Shown piece after piece: positions 24,450-37,985 of a DNA stretch of 64,000 nt (its first letter is position 1; the number at the start of each line of letters is the position of its first letter). Both the position numbers and the translations under genes were made by a program. The notes beneath the pieces were generated by a model. The model was given only the letters and a program-made list of their open reading frames with translations. It ran no database searches and was not told where the DNA came from. Origin of the DNA: Terebella lapidaria (Eukaryota; Annelida; Polychaeta; Terebellida; Terebellidae); contig OX424555.1 in the NCBI GenBank assembly GCA_949152475.1, positions 10,992,868-11,056,867 on the forward strand, given 5' to 3'.

Positions 24450-25487
24450 TAGGTTACCGGACCTTTGGTCCGATAACCTATTGGCATGGCGTTGCGTCCG
24501 TCTGTCCGTCCGTCCGTCCGTCCACATTTTTATCTTTAAAGTTAACGATCGAATCTTTCTGAAATTTTGCACAAAAATGCCTAAAAATATTTTGAGAAGG
24601 AGGTATTGTTTAGTTTTTTGATTTTCGCATTTTTTTCAAAATGGCGGTCGTTTTTGTCGAAAAACGCTCAATTTTGTACTTTGACGGCCATTTTCTCAAA
24701 AACTGTTTGATCAGTTTTGAGTTTTTGGTTTCAAAAGATTCCCCTCATATACCTCTGTGATATGTATAAGTTTGGTTGCCCTAAATTCGCCGGTTTCCGT
24801 GTGGCGGCCATTTTGAATTTTTGGCGGGTCGGCGAAAAAAAAAAATTTCGCCCCAAATCGCATTACTATCCATTTTGGGCCATTTCTAGGCAAAAAAAAT
24901 TTTCACCCTTTGAAAAAAAGTTTGGGCTTAGAAAATTTTTGGCACTTTTTTCCTTCATAATGGTAGCTGCCAGAACTGTACTCCTAGAACGCTTGAAGAT
25001 AGAGCTTAGAAATTGTCACTTTCAAATGGGAAGTCATATATGGCGACTTGTGTGGTGACCTTGAATTTGACCTTCAATGACCTTGAAAGGTCAAAACAGC
25101 CATTTTGGGGTCGACAAATGCCCAGATTTGCCTCTATAGATGAAATGCTTGCAGATAGAGCTCATGTTTGCATTATCATGATTATGAACATATAGGAAGA
25201 CATATATGGTACAACTAATGATGACCTTGAACTTGACGTCAGATGACCTTGAGTGCCAAATGTCTGACTCGGAATGTGTAAATTGACCTGAGTGGCCTAA
25301 ACTATTCCACCCAGATATATCTTTGTATTATGAACATATAAGAATATCAAATGCCCACACATACATGTAATGGTGACATCGAAGTTCACATGGATGACCT
25401 TGATTGGTAAATCTCAAGGTCTGTTACCTGCCAATGCTGCCATGGCCAAACCAAAATTGTCCGGTAACCTATCTTAGCCTTTGGGCT
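24450..25487. mobile_element. 1038-bp element with terminal hairpins, (CCGT)n and paired TGACCTTGA sites
   Basis: The sister unit has the uninterrupted site GATATCAATTTTGATG (about 32200-32214). Here AATTTT flanks the insert on both sides (24444-24449 and 25488-25493). The left end folds as GGTTACCGGACC with GGTCCGATAACC, and the right end as TTAGCC with GGCTAA. AGGTTACCGGAC (24451) is repeated inverted at 25459-25470. It contains (CCGT)n at about 24495-24522 and an internal repeat of about 170 bp carrying TGACCTTGA at 25056, 25078, 25222, 25244 and 25395. There is no transposase frame. The superfamily is not assigned. Confidence 0.8.
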
Positions 25488-26767
25488 AATTTTGATTGTC
25501 CATTTCTTTATGGAAAATGGTAAACATTATTGAGGAGGGGTCGAGGACGCAGACAACTACCAAATGATGGTATGTAAATTGCATCGTTTACTGGTGAGGT
25601 AGACAGTGAGCGCCTGTGTTATGACGGAATGCCACATTTACTCTAACACACACAGCCTTTCAAAGACTGGCCCGCAATCGTGTTGACCGTATGTTGCTGA
25701 GTGGTATAGTGTTCACTGATATATTCATGTCTATGTGGCACTGTTGACCATTATAACAATCTATAAGCACAAGAATTTGATGGTGAAAAAGTGAAATATT
25801 TCGGAAAACATGTTGGTCACATGTTGGTCCATCGAAATTGGCATAACATCAATATGAACTGGACTTTTTAACAAAAATTTCGTTTCTTAAAAGTGATAAA
25901 TGCTAATTTGCATTGCAGATAATATGTCTGGAACATCAATCATGCTCATTGAATCTTTTCATTTGCATATAGAACAGACTGTCTAGTTCAGTTTATATTT
26001 CACTCATTATTGCCCCGTGCCATTCCCTCAGGACATCTGACTGTTTGTTCTTCATTCTGATACAGTGACATTCACCAACTTTCCAAACGAAGTTCGGGGA
26101 CATTTATATTCCAAAACAATAATATCAAACCCAACACCGAAACAACACACACAAAAAACATTTGTGGGATGTCCTATTGTGGAGTGAAGTATTCATATAC
26201 ATTATTATAATACCAGTAAATTTATCAAACTGCCAATTCAGTGCGGGAGAATTCATGTTGAAGGTCACTATTTTGATATATTCGTTCATTTATTGGAGTA
26301 GATGCGTACATCCTTCAGATAGAGAGCAGTCGGTTATCAACTCGTGTCAGTGGGTTGACACATTTGTCAACTGTTATTGCACAATCTGTCAAAAGAAGCG
26401 GCTTCACTATCGATGCCCAGTGCATACAGCATGTAGTTGTACGAATGATTCTACGTCTGGCTGCAGTGGAACTGTTGAAAACAGTGCGCAGGCTTTCTCC
26501 ATCTTTGGAATATATAGATCATGGTGACTCCCATGCAATACTTTAATGTCTTGCTCATTACGAGGTTCACACACATTGGAAATGCTATGGAAATGGTAAC
26601 ACCAACCAAACAACCGTCTTTCCATACAATGTTTAGTACCATAGCAGGTTGAAATTACATTTATAAACATTGGCTGATTCTGACTCCTTCCTTACTCCTT
26701 CGCTCTATGTTCCTTTCTTATTCATGGCTATTTAGTGTTCTATAGCCGTGATTGACAGTTGCCATAA

Positions 26768-26908
26768 TTGTTCAGGTGTCACCAGGCCGCCGACTTCCCT
26801 CATAATATAGTGTGGCCGTTCGGACGTAGATACCGGCTATCATGGTGCCTGGCAAGCAACAAATGGACATTTCCGAAATATTTCATCGGATGTGATCACA
26901 ATGATTGT
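26768..26908 (+). CDS. Candidate conserved exon, array B unit 1 copy
   Basis: This 47-codon stretch reads LFRCHQAADFPHNIVWPF, GRRYRLSWCLASNKWTFPKY, FIGCDHNDC. It is identical at the protein level to 33428-33568. The two DNA copies differ at only two bases, GCC/GCA (Ala) and CCG/CCA (Pro), both silent in this frame, whereas the flanks differ at roughly one base in five or six. Four Cys and three Trp suggest a small folded, possibly extracellular, module. A possible acceptor (TTGTTCAG, 26768-26775) and donor (GATT then GTGTAATT) exist. In this copy a stop lies just upstream (TAA at 26765), so it can only be coding as a spliced exon. Recent gene conversion is the main alternative. I recognise no family. 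Confidence 0.35.
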
Positions 26909-27558
26909 GTAATTGACAAAAAACGCTACCGTGACTGAACAGTTTGGTCGTCAATGATTGTTTGCTGTATCCCCCTGTCAACTATGTTCTCTGCCCCACC
27001 ATTCATCCAAACATGTGAGAGATTATTAATATCAACGATTCGACAGATCCTTCATCCCCAGTACGATGATTTAAACCTTTGTACTGTCATTCTGGTGTTG
27101 AGTAATTTGTGTATTTAAATGCACACAACATCGTGTCATCTCATTGGTTTACCCTCGAAATGCCTGAAACATATATATTCCCTGGCAATTTGACCCCACA
27201 TTACGTGTTAGCTGGAGAGAAATTGTACACTTACCAAAAATTTTCCAATCTCATCTTCTTCGAACAGGTGGAATCCATTTGTAAATGTCGATTGCACTAC
27301 TTTTACAAAGTACACACTCATCTGTTATGATACCGTAGGCAAATTAAAAAATTACATCATGTGGTATTGTGACTCGGCCCATGCTATATGAGAAAAAAAA
27401 AACTAATGCAAGACACTTAGTAATGAGTGAACCCTAGATGCATCACGAAAAATGCAAGCACAAGGCTGAATTCACATTAACTGATTTACCCAAACATTAA
27501 TGAAGATGCACGACGTGGAACAAAAATACATATCAATTATTTGCTTCTGAACTCGTAG

Positions 27559-27642
27559 AAGGTATTCGTATATAGTTGTCTGACCAATGTTTGCTAATTG
27601 AAGGTATTCGTATATAGTTGTCTGACCAATGTTTGCTAATTG
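27559..27642. repeat. Perfect 42-bp tandem duplication
   Basis: AAGGTATTCGTATATAGTTG... (27559-27600) is repeated without change at 27601-27642. Unit 2 of array B has a single diverged copy (about 34120-34160). This is a very recent local event. Confidence 0.95.
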
Positions 27643-29879
27643 AATTATTTGTCAAGCTGAATGTCCAGAGCCATTATGGAATAAACATATTTCAGTGTCT
27701 TTGGCCTTGATACTTCACATTCGTCAGTGTTTCCCGTCGCGTATGACAGTAAAACATCTCACTGACTCATATGTGTCAATACCCGTTTTGACAAGATAAT
27801 CGATGGGTTTGAATTATGTAGTAATCCGTGGCGAGTAGCTTCTTGGAAATGTAGCGAAAGGTCTTGTATTTGTAGAGCGGTAGATTGAATATTGATGGGA
27901 TTTGGTTTTGGGTGTTTTTCCAGATATCGCCTTCTATTCGATGCTGATAAAAAATCAGTTATTCCTTGAAATATGACATTGTCCTCCATTATATGTTCCG
28001 GTTTTCCACCAAAGTATTTGTGAAACATATTCCCAATGGAACTATTGACATGTGGTTGTTCAATCCGGTGGAGTGCAGTTTTATGGTATCAGTTCGTCAA
28101 TAAGTACTTATGGCATTGTCGTGTTCTGCACTGCGCCCATGTGTCTCTTTCAAGGAGACGTGGTGCAATGGTTGCTGTTGGTGTGAGGTGCTTCGTGCCC
28201 TTTCTTGGGGAGGAGAATATTTGGATTTGTCGTAATGACAATTAAATCCATGTATCTCATCTTCTTTTCACCCTGCTTCGTAGTTTGTGTTGTGAAAATA
28301 TTTGTTCACAAACTGAGCTTTTGACAACTGTGTTCGTTTTGTTTTATTTCAGTTAGCGAGTTTGTTCCTTCACGGACACGCACGGAACACTTCGTGAAAT
28401 TAGATCCGGCGCATTAGCGAATGGTCTGTTCTCTGTCTTTGTTTTGTTGAATAGACATAGGAGTAGGAGGTTGCAGCCATTGACTAATGGTTCTATCGTA
28501 CAATTTTTGTCTATTTTAAATTGTAAAACACGTTTAACCATTTTAGCTTATTGAAAATTTACACTCCCCAAGTGAAGCAGAAACTTTTGGTCTCCTTATT
28601 ATTATTCCAGTTAGTTTCATGTTCCGGTCGGGAATGGGCTATGTTTTACTTTCAACTTGACGATGTCGCCATCATGCAGTACAACTTACCTGTGGCCCCA
28701 GGAGAATCAATTACACGACCAAACAGAATTCTGAAGTCACAGATTAATCCCCCTGCTTTTCCAGCAAGTAATTCAGAGATATAATTGAGGGTCAGGACTC
28801 GAAGTTAGTACGCCAATTCAGATTTTTGGGACCTCGCTTTTAACGTTCATGCTAAAATAAGAAGTTCTACCTTGACTCTGACAGTGTTCAGAGCGAAACA
28901 AATCAGTGATTACTGTTCCATGTTTCTGAATTTGTTAATTCAGAGAGTATGCACGCGTTCACCATGTGAGGAACACAGTCAATGCAAGAAATTGATATTA
29001 TATGTATCCCATTTTGACACACCCTGTAGGCATCACATGACCGATTGTTTCAAGGTATCATATCCTCGACTGTCTTTGGGACGACCATCAATCTTTTGTG
29101 TTAAAACTGCTCTGATGTTATCTTGCCATGATGATCCATGATATCAGACTTGCAAATAGAATAGGCAATGTTCTTTTCTGACAAGGAAGTGTTAGCGCAA
29201 ATTTCGTAAGGATTATATTTGCATATCTTCGGACAAGGAGAGGACATATCTCATCATAATGCGGGGTTAGTTACGCATCTCCGGAGATATCTCAAGAGAT
29301 ATATAACTTGTGTTAATATAATAATCTATATATCTGATGCAATCAGACTGACCATCCATGTTTTTTTCAAGAAACAGAAAACATTTGCATTTCATATCGC
29401 ATTATCTATTGTTATACATTTTCTGCTCTATCCAGTGTTGTCAAAATGTCTGACGAAAAGTCATCTCAAAAAGGTTATGAAATAGGAAACGTATTCACGT
29501 GTACAATGCGTCATGAACACTTGTATGGTTGGTGTACTGATTGAAATCTGTTAGACAATTCATTCGCCAGATGGTGCCTCCCATTTTAGATATTTGCATC
29601 CAAATTGTGTGAGGATCAAAAGAGATGAAATATAATATATATACCAATTTGTTACCAAAATGTCAGCTTATGATGGCGCCAACAAAGAACTGAATTACGT
29701 TTTGAAATAGAAACGAAAAATAAAATTATGTTGATGGTGAACACATAAGTATATATCTATCTCGACCTCTTAGTAATGAATTTATGACAAAGATTAAAAC
29801 GAGTAACATTTCGAACAGTTTGAAACAAAATGCAAAGAATCATATCCAAATCTACAGACAAATATAAGTTTATGGACTT

Positions 29880-30105
29880 CCAAATGACACGGCCATTGTT
29901 TGGCTGCTGATCATGCGAAAAACCATTAGAAAGAGCATTAAAGAGGTCGTTAATAAACTCGTATTCTGGTGTATTGAGAATCAACATTAGTACTATTCCA
30001 TGGCACGGTTATCGGTCGCTGTCGAAAGAGACGATTCAAGAATCGGTAAACTCTTACAGGGACCAGAAAGTGGCCGTTTTGCATTTGTTTTTGTTTGTTC
30101 GTGAT
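29880..30105 (+). pseudogene. Array B relic frame (IMRKTIRK...FAFV), unit 1 copy
   Basis: It reads VWLLIMRKTIRKSIKEVVNK, LVFWCIENQH and a stop. A shifted frame continues RIGKLLQGPESGRFAFVFVC then a stop. The same pieces recur in the other array B units; the intact version is at 46974-47186. Confidence 0.3.
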
Positions 30106-31852
30106 AATATTGGATAGCTTGTGTAAAGAGCGCTGCGGTCAAGGAATGCGTGGCGTCAGAATATGCTAGAGCAACACCTACTCGCCAGTTAGCTGCTGTC
30201 TTTGGGCATGTCCTCTGTATTGCCAGACATAGGTCCAGTCGTGTTGGAACATAATCTACATGAATTTAATCTAATCAGTGCTGCCTTGCTCTTTTGTATC
30301 ATCTGGCTATAATTAAGTTTCTCATTCCAAACCTAGTTTGGAAACAAGCTTCTTGATGCTGATTTATGATTATGAAGTAGAAATCAGACAGTTCCTTATC
30401 ATGTATCATGGCTTTTCCTCGAACATTTGGTTCTAAGTGAGAAAGAACTGTGTCGCCTGATAACCTTTGACTTATATATTGTGGGAATACAAGTTGCAGC
30501 ATACCCATTACTCACGATGGATTATATTCAAACTGAAGCAGTGTCATTGTGCTAGTGGGCCAGATGTATCCATTCGATTGATTGTTATGACAACCACATA
30601 ATATTGAAAACAGTTGTGCAGCACTACATGGATGAATTATGCTGACCCGTGATTGGATATGTCAATTAGGCTGTAATCTGTGTGACTTCGTCATCACACA
30701 ACCGGTGTCACATGGGCAGAAGGAGATGCTCCCTCTTCTGGATCGCCTTGTTTGACAGTGAAAGGATCGCCTGACCTCACATTCGGATTGTGACTGGTAT
30801 CACTGCGTTTGTAAATTTCGTCCACGGATTCTGCCTCGGAAAAAGGAGTTTTTTGGATGCCGATAACTATTTGTGAGATCACAATCAGATTCCAGTAGAA
30901 CAACTCTCTGGATATATCTGGTGCTAAACCTGAGAAAAATAACAAATTATAGATATTCTGATGCAGTTTGTCACACGATCAATAGGTGGCTCTAGTCTGT
31001 GCTGAATTTGAAAGAAAACAGGACTCGCCAGCAATCAAATTATATCCACCTCGAACAACTTCCTTACAGCAGTAAATCTGAATTCTGCGGCATCGAATTT
31101 GAGTTCCTCCTTCCTTTTTCTGCTCATTTTGATATGAGTGACAGTTGTTACTGTTGCAGAAATGTCACTGGGTCGTCTCATATCCGGACTGTATGAGATT
31201 TGGGTTGACAGCTCCCGGCCCTTTGGCGTTCATGATGTATAATTCACTTTCAAGGATTACTTCATCACTGAAACATTCGTTGTTTTACCCACCCAGGTCT
31301 TATGAGTTGTGCTCATGACGCTACAATACTAGTCGTGCAAAGAGTTGCATAGAAACGAGTTATTCAAAATGGTTATGTGAAACACTTTTCAATGTTTAGC
31401 TAGAATCCACACATTTCTTAAATGTAGGATATCAGTTTTGTAACTACTTTCAGAGTGTGGCCTAAAAGGTGTTGAATATGTATATCAATGGAATAAAAGG
31501 CAATGAGTTGAATCAAGGTTCCTGCCAATACTTCTAGAGTCTCAAGTTTGAAGAGATAATATTATATGGCTGTATCGATAATATAATTAACCCTGCTTGG
31601 GCATTGAGAATAGTCTGCTGATGAAGTGTCACCCGAATGATGAATTGTCCACCAGACAAACCTGTTACATTGATGGATTAACTGGCTGTAACGTTAAGGT
31701 AAGGGTAATTGAAACAGTGAAATATCTAGTGCTAGGTCCATCAGGGAGCAAGAATATGGCCATCACTGAGTTTGACATTCATTAACATGCAAGTGTGGAG
31801 ACCAGTCAAGACTGGGCTTGTGCTGTTTACCATAAAACATGTAATAGCGAGA

Positions 31853-31867
31853 GGGGGGGGGGGGGGG
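31853..31867. repeat. G15 homopolymer
   Basis: Fifteen consecutive G within the end of array B unit 1. The sister unit has only GGTGGGGG at the corresponding place (about 37678). Confidence 0.9.
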
Positions 31868-33427
31868 AGGAATCATATACAACATGACATTGAATTGTAT
31901 TAGGATCTTCAGAGCATGCCGGGTAAAGATAACTGAATGATGTCCTTCGGTTTGACCAGAGGCATAAACTGTGACCGTAATAATTTGATCAACTACTGTG
32001 TATGTGTTGTTCCTGTTGTATTTCACATAGTATTAACATAACATCATAGATTACTCAGAGTAGAGCCATCTTTCTCTGTATATGGCCTGTGGGCGGCACA
32101 GACATCAAAGTTTTATGACATCTGATTGATTATTAACAACAATTTAACAACACGGTTCATCTTATTGAGTATATTGATCCTGGGATGTTTCTTGTTTCTG
32201 ATATCAATTTTGATGCATGGATTGTCGATTTCTCTAACGAAAATGGTATACATTATTGACAAGGAATCGGAAGGACTATTAGATATATCTCAAAATTCTG
32301 GTATAAAAATTTCATCATTTCCTAGTGAGATATGAAAATGAGCACTTTGTGACCGAATGTCATATTTAATCATCACGGAAAGACACACCAACTGTTGAAT
32401 GACTCTTCTTCATATAGTGTTCACATGTACGTGGCACTGTATTGAGGATTATATCAATATATAACCACAAGAGTGTAATGAGGATAGCGTGAAAAATAAT
32501 AGACATATTGGCCAATCGAAATTGATATAACATCCATATGAACTGAATCTTTTAGCAGCAAGTTTGTTTCTTAACAGTGATAAATGCTAATTCGCACTGT
32601 AGATAATATGTCTGGTACATTTATCGTCCTCATTGGATTTTTGCATTTGCATGTAGAACAGACTGTCTAGTTCAGTTTATATTTTACTCATTATTGGCCT
32701 GCGCTAGTACCTCGGGACATCTGGTTCGTTGTTCTTCATTCTGATACAATGACATTCAAGAACTTTCCAAACGAAATTCGGTGACATTTACATTCCAAAA
32801 CAATAATACCAAACCCAACACCAAAACAACATAAAAACCACGTTTGTGGGGTGTCCTGTAAAGTATTCATATACAGTATTACAATACCAGGAAATTTATC
32901 AAACTGCCAATTCAGTGCAGAAAATTTATTGTTGAAGGTCAATATTTGTCCATAGTATATTTGTTCATTTATTGGATGATATAGATACATCCGTATGACA
33001 GAGAAAGGCTATCAACCCATGTCAGTGGGTTGACACATGTGTCAACTGTTATTACACAACCTGTCAAAAGAAGCGGTTTCGCTATCGATACCCAGTGGAT
33101 AGTTGAACCCCGTTAGGCTGAAGTCGAACTTTTGAGAAAAAAAGTGCGCGGGGTGCTTTCCCGCAACTGCTCTCTCCATCTTTGGAGTATATAGATTAGG
33201 TGACGCCCATGTAATATGTCTCACGAGGTAATGAGGAAGAAATTTGCCATGGAAATGATAGCAGCAACCCAACAACCATATTTCCATACAATGTTTGAGT
33301 ACCGTAGCAAGTATAAATTACCGTTACAAGCATTGGCTGAAGCTGACCCCTGCTTTTGTTTTTACATTCCTCTTTTCCCATTCATGGCTATTTAATGTTC
33401 TATATACGTGATTGACAGTTGCCGGAA

Positions 33428-33568
33428 TTGTTCAGGTGTCACCAGGCAGCCGACTTCCCTCATAATATAGTGTGGCCGTTCGGACGTAGATACCGGCTAT
33501 CATGGTGCCTGGCAAGCAACAAATGGACATTTCCAAAATATTTCATCGGATGTGATCACAATGATTGT
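33428..33568 (+). CDS. Candidate conserved exon, array B unit 2 copy
   Basis: It has the same 47-residue sequence as 26768-26908, from only two silent base differences. In this copy the frame is also open upstream to 33419 and downstream to a stop at about 33611 (KIDKNAAVTEQFGR), giving 64 codons. Downstream of the conserved block the two copies differ at non-silent positions (CVID against CKID), so conservation ends sharply near the possible donor GATT then GTAAAATT. This pattern fits an exon boundary better than a general slowdown of change. The family is unknown. Confidence 0.35.
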
Positions 33569-35338
33569 AAAATTGACAAAAATGCTGCCGTGACTGAACA
33601 ATTTGGGCGATAAGGATTGTTTGGTGTATCCTCTTTTGAGCCTCACCATTCATCCAAATATTGATGTCAACGAGTGGGACAGGTCCCTCATCCTCAGTTA
33701 CCAGAATTTCTAACGTTTGTATTGTCAGAATTTTGAATTATTGCTTTTATGTCAATTACCTTATCTATTAAATTGCATATCATGCGGATCAAATCATGTC
33801 ATCGGCTGTTTTCACCATCAATTAATAAGATGGCTTAGAAATATACGCTTCAAAACAAATTGTTCCCAAACAAACTACTACTACAGAGTCATTTGTTTAA
33901 TACTATAGGCAAATAAAGAATAGCATTATGTAGTATTGTGACTGAGCCCATGTTCTATGAAAAATAATTTAAGACATCTGATACTAAGTAAATCCTAGAT
34001 GGGTCGCAAAAATGCAAACGCAAGGATAAAATCACATAATTAATTCACCCAAACAATAATGAAGATAAATGACAAATACAAAATAATACATTTTTTTCTT
34101 CTGAATCTGCCCGTACATGGATTTCCGTGTATCGCTGTCAGACCAATATCTGCTAACTGGATTATATGCCAAGCTGAATGTCGAGGACCATTAGAGAACA
34201 AACATCTTTCAGTGTCTTTGGCCTTGAAACATCACAATCGTCAATGTTTCCCATCGCATATGACATCCCCCTTCTGATAATGTCAATACCTGTTGTGACA
34301 AGATGAATTATGCGTTTGAGTTACGTAGTGGATATCCATGGCAAATTTGCAGAGCTACTCCCCAATAGTAATTTGAAAATTGATGCATTTCTGTTTTAGG
34401 TGTTTTCCATATCTCCACTCTTATTCGATGCTGATAAAAAAACACCCAGACTTAATTCCTTAAGTGATGTTATTGTCGTCGATTATATGTTCTGGTTTTC
34501 CACCAAATTATTTGTGAAACTATTGACATGTGCTTGTTCAATGTGCTGGAGTGCAGTTTTATCGAGAAGAGAGCATGGTACCAGTTCGTCAATAAGTACT
34601 TATGGCATTGTCGTGTTTTGCACTACGCAATGTGTATCTTTCAAGGAGACGTGGTGCAATGGTTGCTATTGGTGTGAGGTGCTTCGTGCCTTTTCTTGAG
34701 AAGGAGAATATTTGAATTTGTCGTAACGACAATAAACCCTATGTATCTCATCTTTTTTCACCCTGCTTTGTAGTGTGTGTTGTGAAAATACTTGTCCACA
34801 CACTGAGCTTTTGACAACCAAGTTCATTTTGTTTTATTTCTGTTAGCGAGTTTGTTCCTTCACTGACACGCACGAAACACTTCGTGGAATTAGATCCAGC
34901 GCATTAGCGAATGGTTTGTCTTCTCTGTTTCTTGATTAATTGTTTCGTTGTATAGACATATGAGTAGGAGGTCACATCCATTGACTAATGGTTCTATTGT
35001 ACAGTTTTCACGGCGAGCGAAAACATTTTAACTTATTGAAACTTAACACTTCCCAAGTGAAACAATAACTTTTGGTCTCGCAAGTACAAACTTTAGAGAA
35101 TTTTACTATTCTAGTTGGTTTCATGTTCAGCCTGGGGATGAGCTATGTTCTGCTCTCAACTTTATGACATATCGTGCAGTACTACCTACCTGGGGCCCAG
35201 AAGAATCAATTACACAACCAAACATAATTCTGAACTCACAGATGCCTCGTCGTATTTAATCCTCTATTGTTCCAGTAATTAATCCAGAGATACGAGGGGG
35301 AGTTCAAGACTCCTGTTAGTATGCCAATCCAGATATTC

Positions 35339-35364
35339 GGGGGGGGGGGGGGTGGAGGGGGGGG
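35339..35364. repeat. G14 plus G8 tract
   Basis: G at 35339-35352, then TGGA, then G8 at 35357-35364; the strand is capable of G-quadruplex. Unit 1 has no tract at the matching place (near 28810). Confidence 0.85.
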
Positions 35365-37873
35365 TGCATAAAGGGCACTCCTCTTGGTAGCGCAGAAGAG
35401 GATGGTTTGTCAATTCATATCGCATCATGAAGGTTATTGTATATTACTGCTGCTATGGAATATATCATATTTAATTATTCCAATGTGGGGTTCTAAACTA
35501 ACATATCAACGTATCTTCCTTTAGCATCACTAATGCCTAATATTGAACTGATGTTTTGATTTGAATGATTCTGGGTGATTCCATCGCCCCAACCAACGTT
35601 TTTTTGCTGAAATAAGACATCCTATCCTATGCAAGGAATTAATATTATATATGTATCCCATTTTGACACACCCTGTAGGCATCACAAGAGCGATTGTTTT
35701 GACGTCTCATATCCTCATCTGTCCTTGGGACGACCATCAATCTTTTGTCTTAAAACTGCTCTGATGTTATCTTGACATGACGAACCATGATATTTGACTT
35801 GCAAATAGAATAGGTAATATTCCCATCTGACAAGGAATACAGTGTATTCAGTGGATTCATTTGCAAGTCTTCGGGTATGGATGAGGACATATAGCATGTC
35901 AATGTGGGCATAGTTATGCTTCTCCAATGTTTGATGTAACTTGTGTATAAATTGCTTTTGATTGTAAAAAAGATGATGAAAACTTGAATTATTTTCATCA
36001 CATCATATTATCCATTGTTAAACGCTTTTGCTTTATCCAGTGTTGTCAATGTATCTGACGACTGTATGGCTGGTGTACTGATTGAAGTTTGTTAGACAGA
36101 ACGTTCGGCTTCACACAACAGATGGTGTCTTCTATTTTGGATATTTGCATCCTAATTATGTGGGGATCTGAAGACATGAAATGTATTACCACTTTGTTAC
36201 CAACAGTGTCAGCTTATGATGGAGCCAACAAAGAATTGAATTACGTTTTGAAATTGAAACGAAAAATACAATTATGTTGATGGTGAACAAATATAGATAC
36301 GTGTAGGTATATATATCCCTCTCGACCTTTTAGTAATGAAAGTATGAAAAATACAATGGAAACTCTAAAATGAGTAACATTTGGAACAAGATTGAAACAA
36401 AACACGAACAAACATGTCTAAATCCAAAAAGACGTCATCTGCCATGGGCTCAAACTTCCACTTCATGATTATGAAGTAGAAATTAGACAGTTCTTTTTAT
36501 CTATGTATCATGGCTGTTGACTCGAAGGGTACATGTACATGGATGAGTTCTTCTGACCCGTGATCAGATATGTCAGTTACACTGTACATGTAATCTGATA
36601 CATCCCAAGTAAATTTTGTCATCACACAGGGGGTGTCACATGCGTGTCAGGATATCTTCATTTTCCTATGCCGATAGGTTTTGGATGCCGATATTTATTT
36701 GGGATTTCACATTTAGAGTGCAGTAGAGCAACTTTCTGAATATATCTAGTGCAACATCTGAGATGACAGATCGCCTGATGCAGTTTGTCACAGGATCAAT
36801 ACGTGGTGCTCAGCAATCAAATTATATCCACCGCGAACAACTTCCTTACAGCAGTAAATCTGAATTCCATGGCAGTGAATTTGAGTACCTCGTTCCTCAT
36901 TACGCTCATTTCAAAATGAGTCGTTTGCTATTGCAGGAATGTCACTGGGTCGTTTCATATCTGGATGTGTGAGACTTGGTTTGAAGCTTCCGTTCTTTTG
37001 ACGGTTGTGATGTATATCTCACTTCAAGGATAACTTCTTTGCTGTCTCGCCCACCAGCACCGTAGAAATCTCTCGGGTCTTATAAACAAAAACCACTTGC
37101 CATACCACATGTCTGTTCTGCTGCGTTCATATCAGACACATTAGTTATGCTCATGGTGCTACAATACTATTGGTGCAGAGAGTTGCATGAAATGAATTAT
37201 TCAGAATGGTTAATTGAAACAGTTTTCAATGTTTAGCGACAATTAGATTGTAAATCGGTTCACATGACATCCATAAATTTCTTAAATGTTGGATATCGGT
37301 TTTGTGACTATTTCCATAGTGTAGCCTACAAGGTGTTGCATATGTACATCATTCATTATGAAATAAAAGGCAAAATGTTGGACCAAGGTTCCTGTCAATA
37401 CTTCTAGAATCTCGAACTTTGGAGAGATTAGATTATATCACTGTATTGATATTCTAATTAACGTTGCTTGGGCATTGATGATAGGCTGTTGATGAAGTGT
37501 CATCCGAATGATGGATTGTCCACAAGACAAACTCTGTGGGGCTGTAACGCTTTAACGAAAATATATTCTGCCTTGTTCATCAGGGAACAAGAATATGCCC
37601 ATGATTCGCATTGATTTGCAAATTTGGAGACGAGTCAAGACTGGGCCTATGCAGTTCACCATGAAACATGTTATATGTGGTGGGGGTATAAAAAAGTGAC
37701 ATTGAATTGTGTTAAGATCATCAGAGTCGGTTTGGTAAAGATACTTGAAAGATGTCCCTCTTTTTGATCAGAGGCATAAACTGTGACTGTAATAATGCGA
37801 TAAGGTATGTGTATTTTTGCTGATGTATTTTCACAGAATATTGATAAAACATCATAGATTACTCACAGTAAAG

Positions 37874-37885
37874 CCCCCCCCCCCC
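37874..37885. repeat. C12 homopolymer
   Basis: Twelve C at the end of array B unit 2, absent from unit 1 at the corresponding site (near 32060). Confidence 0.85.
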
Positions 37886-37985
37886 TCCAAAACAGTCAAA
37901 TAATTATTATACCAAAGCACTGATAAAGATGAATGATTGAGATATTACTATATTGCCTCATATGTGGATATTCACATATTGGTGT

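Larger units (their letters stand above)
24258..32050 (+). repeat. Array B, unit 1
   Basis: It shares ordered landmarks with unit 2 about 6.66 kb further on: ATAATATGTCTGG (25920 and 32604), GGTGTCACCAGG (26776 and 33436), CATTTTGACACACCCTGTAG (29009 and 35658), TGTCACTGGGTCGT (about 31161 and 36940) and GATGAAGTGTCA (31619 and 37492). It is interrupted by the 1038-bp element at 24450-25487. Confidence 0.8.
32051..37985 (+). repeat. Array B, unit 2
   Basis: Second forward copy, with landmarks as listed for unit 1. About 0.8 kb of unit 1 (roughly 29.9-30.4 kb) is missing near 36.42 kb, where the sequence jumps to CATGATTATGAAGTAG. It carries the empty site for the 24450 element and the second copy of the candidate exon. 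Confidence 0.8.

Noticed and set aside
24378-24621. Frames over the CCGTCCGTCC run (RTDRRTDRR-like peptides)
   Set aside because: They are produced by the tetranucleotide microsatellite inside a transposon.
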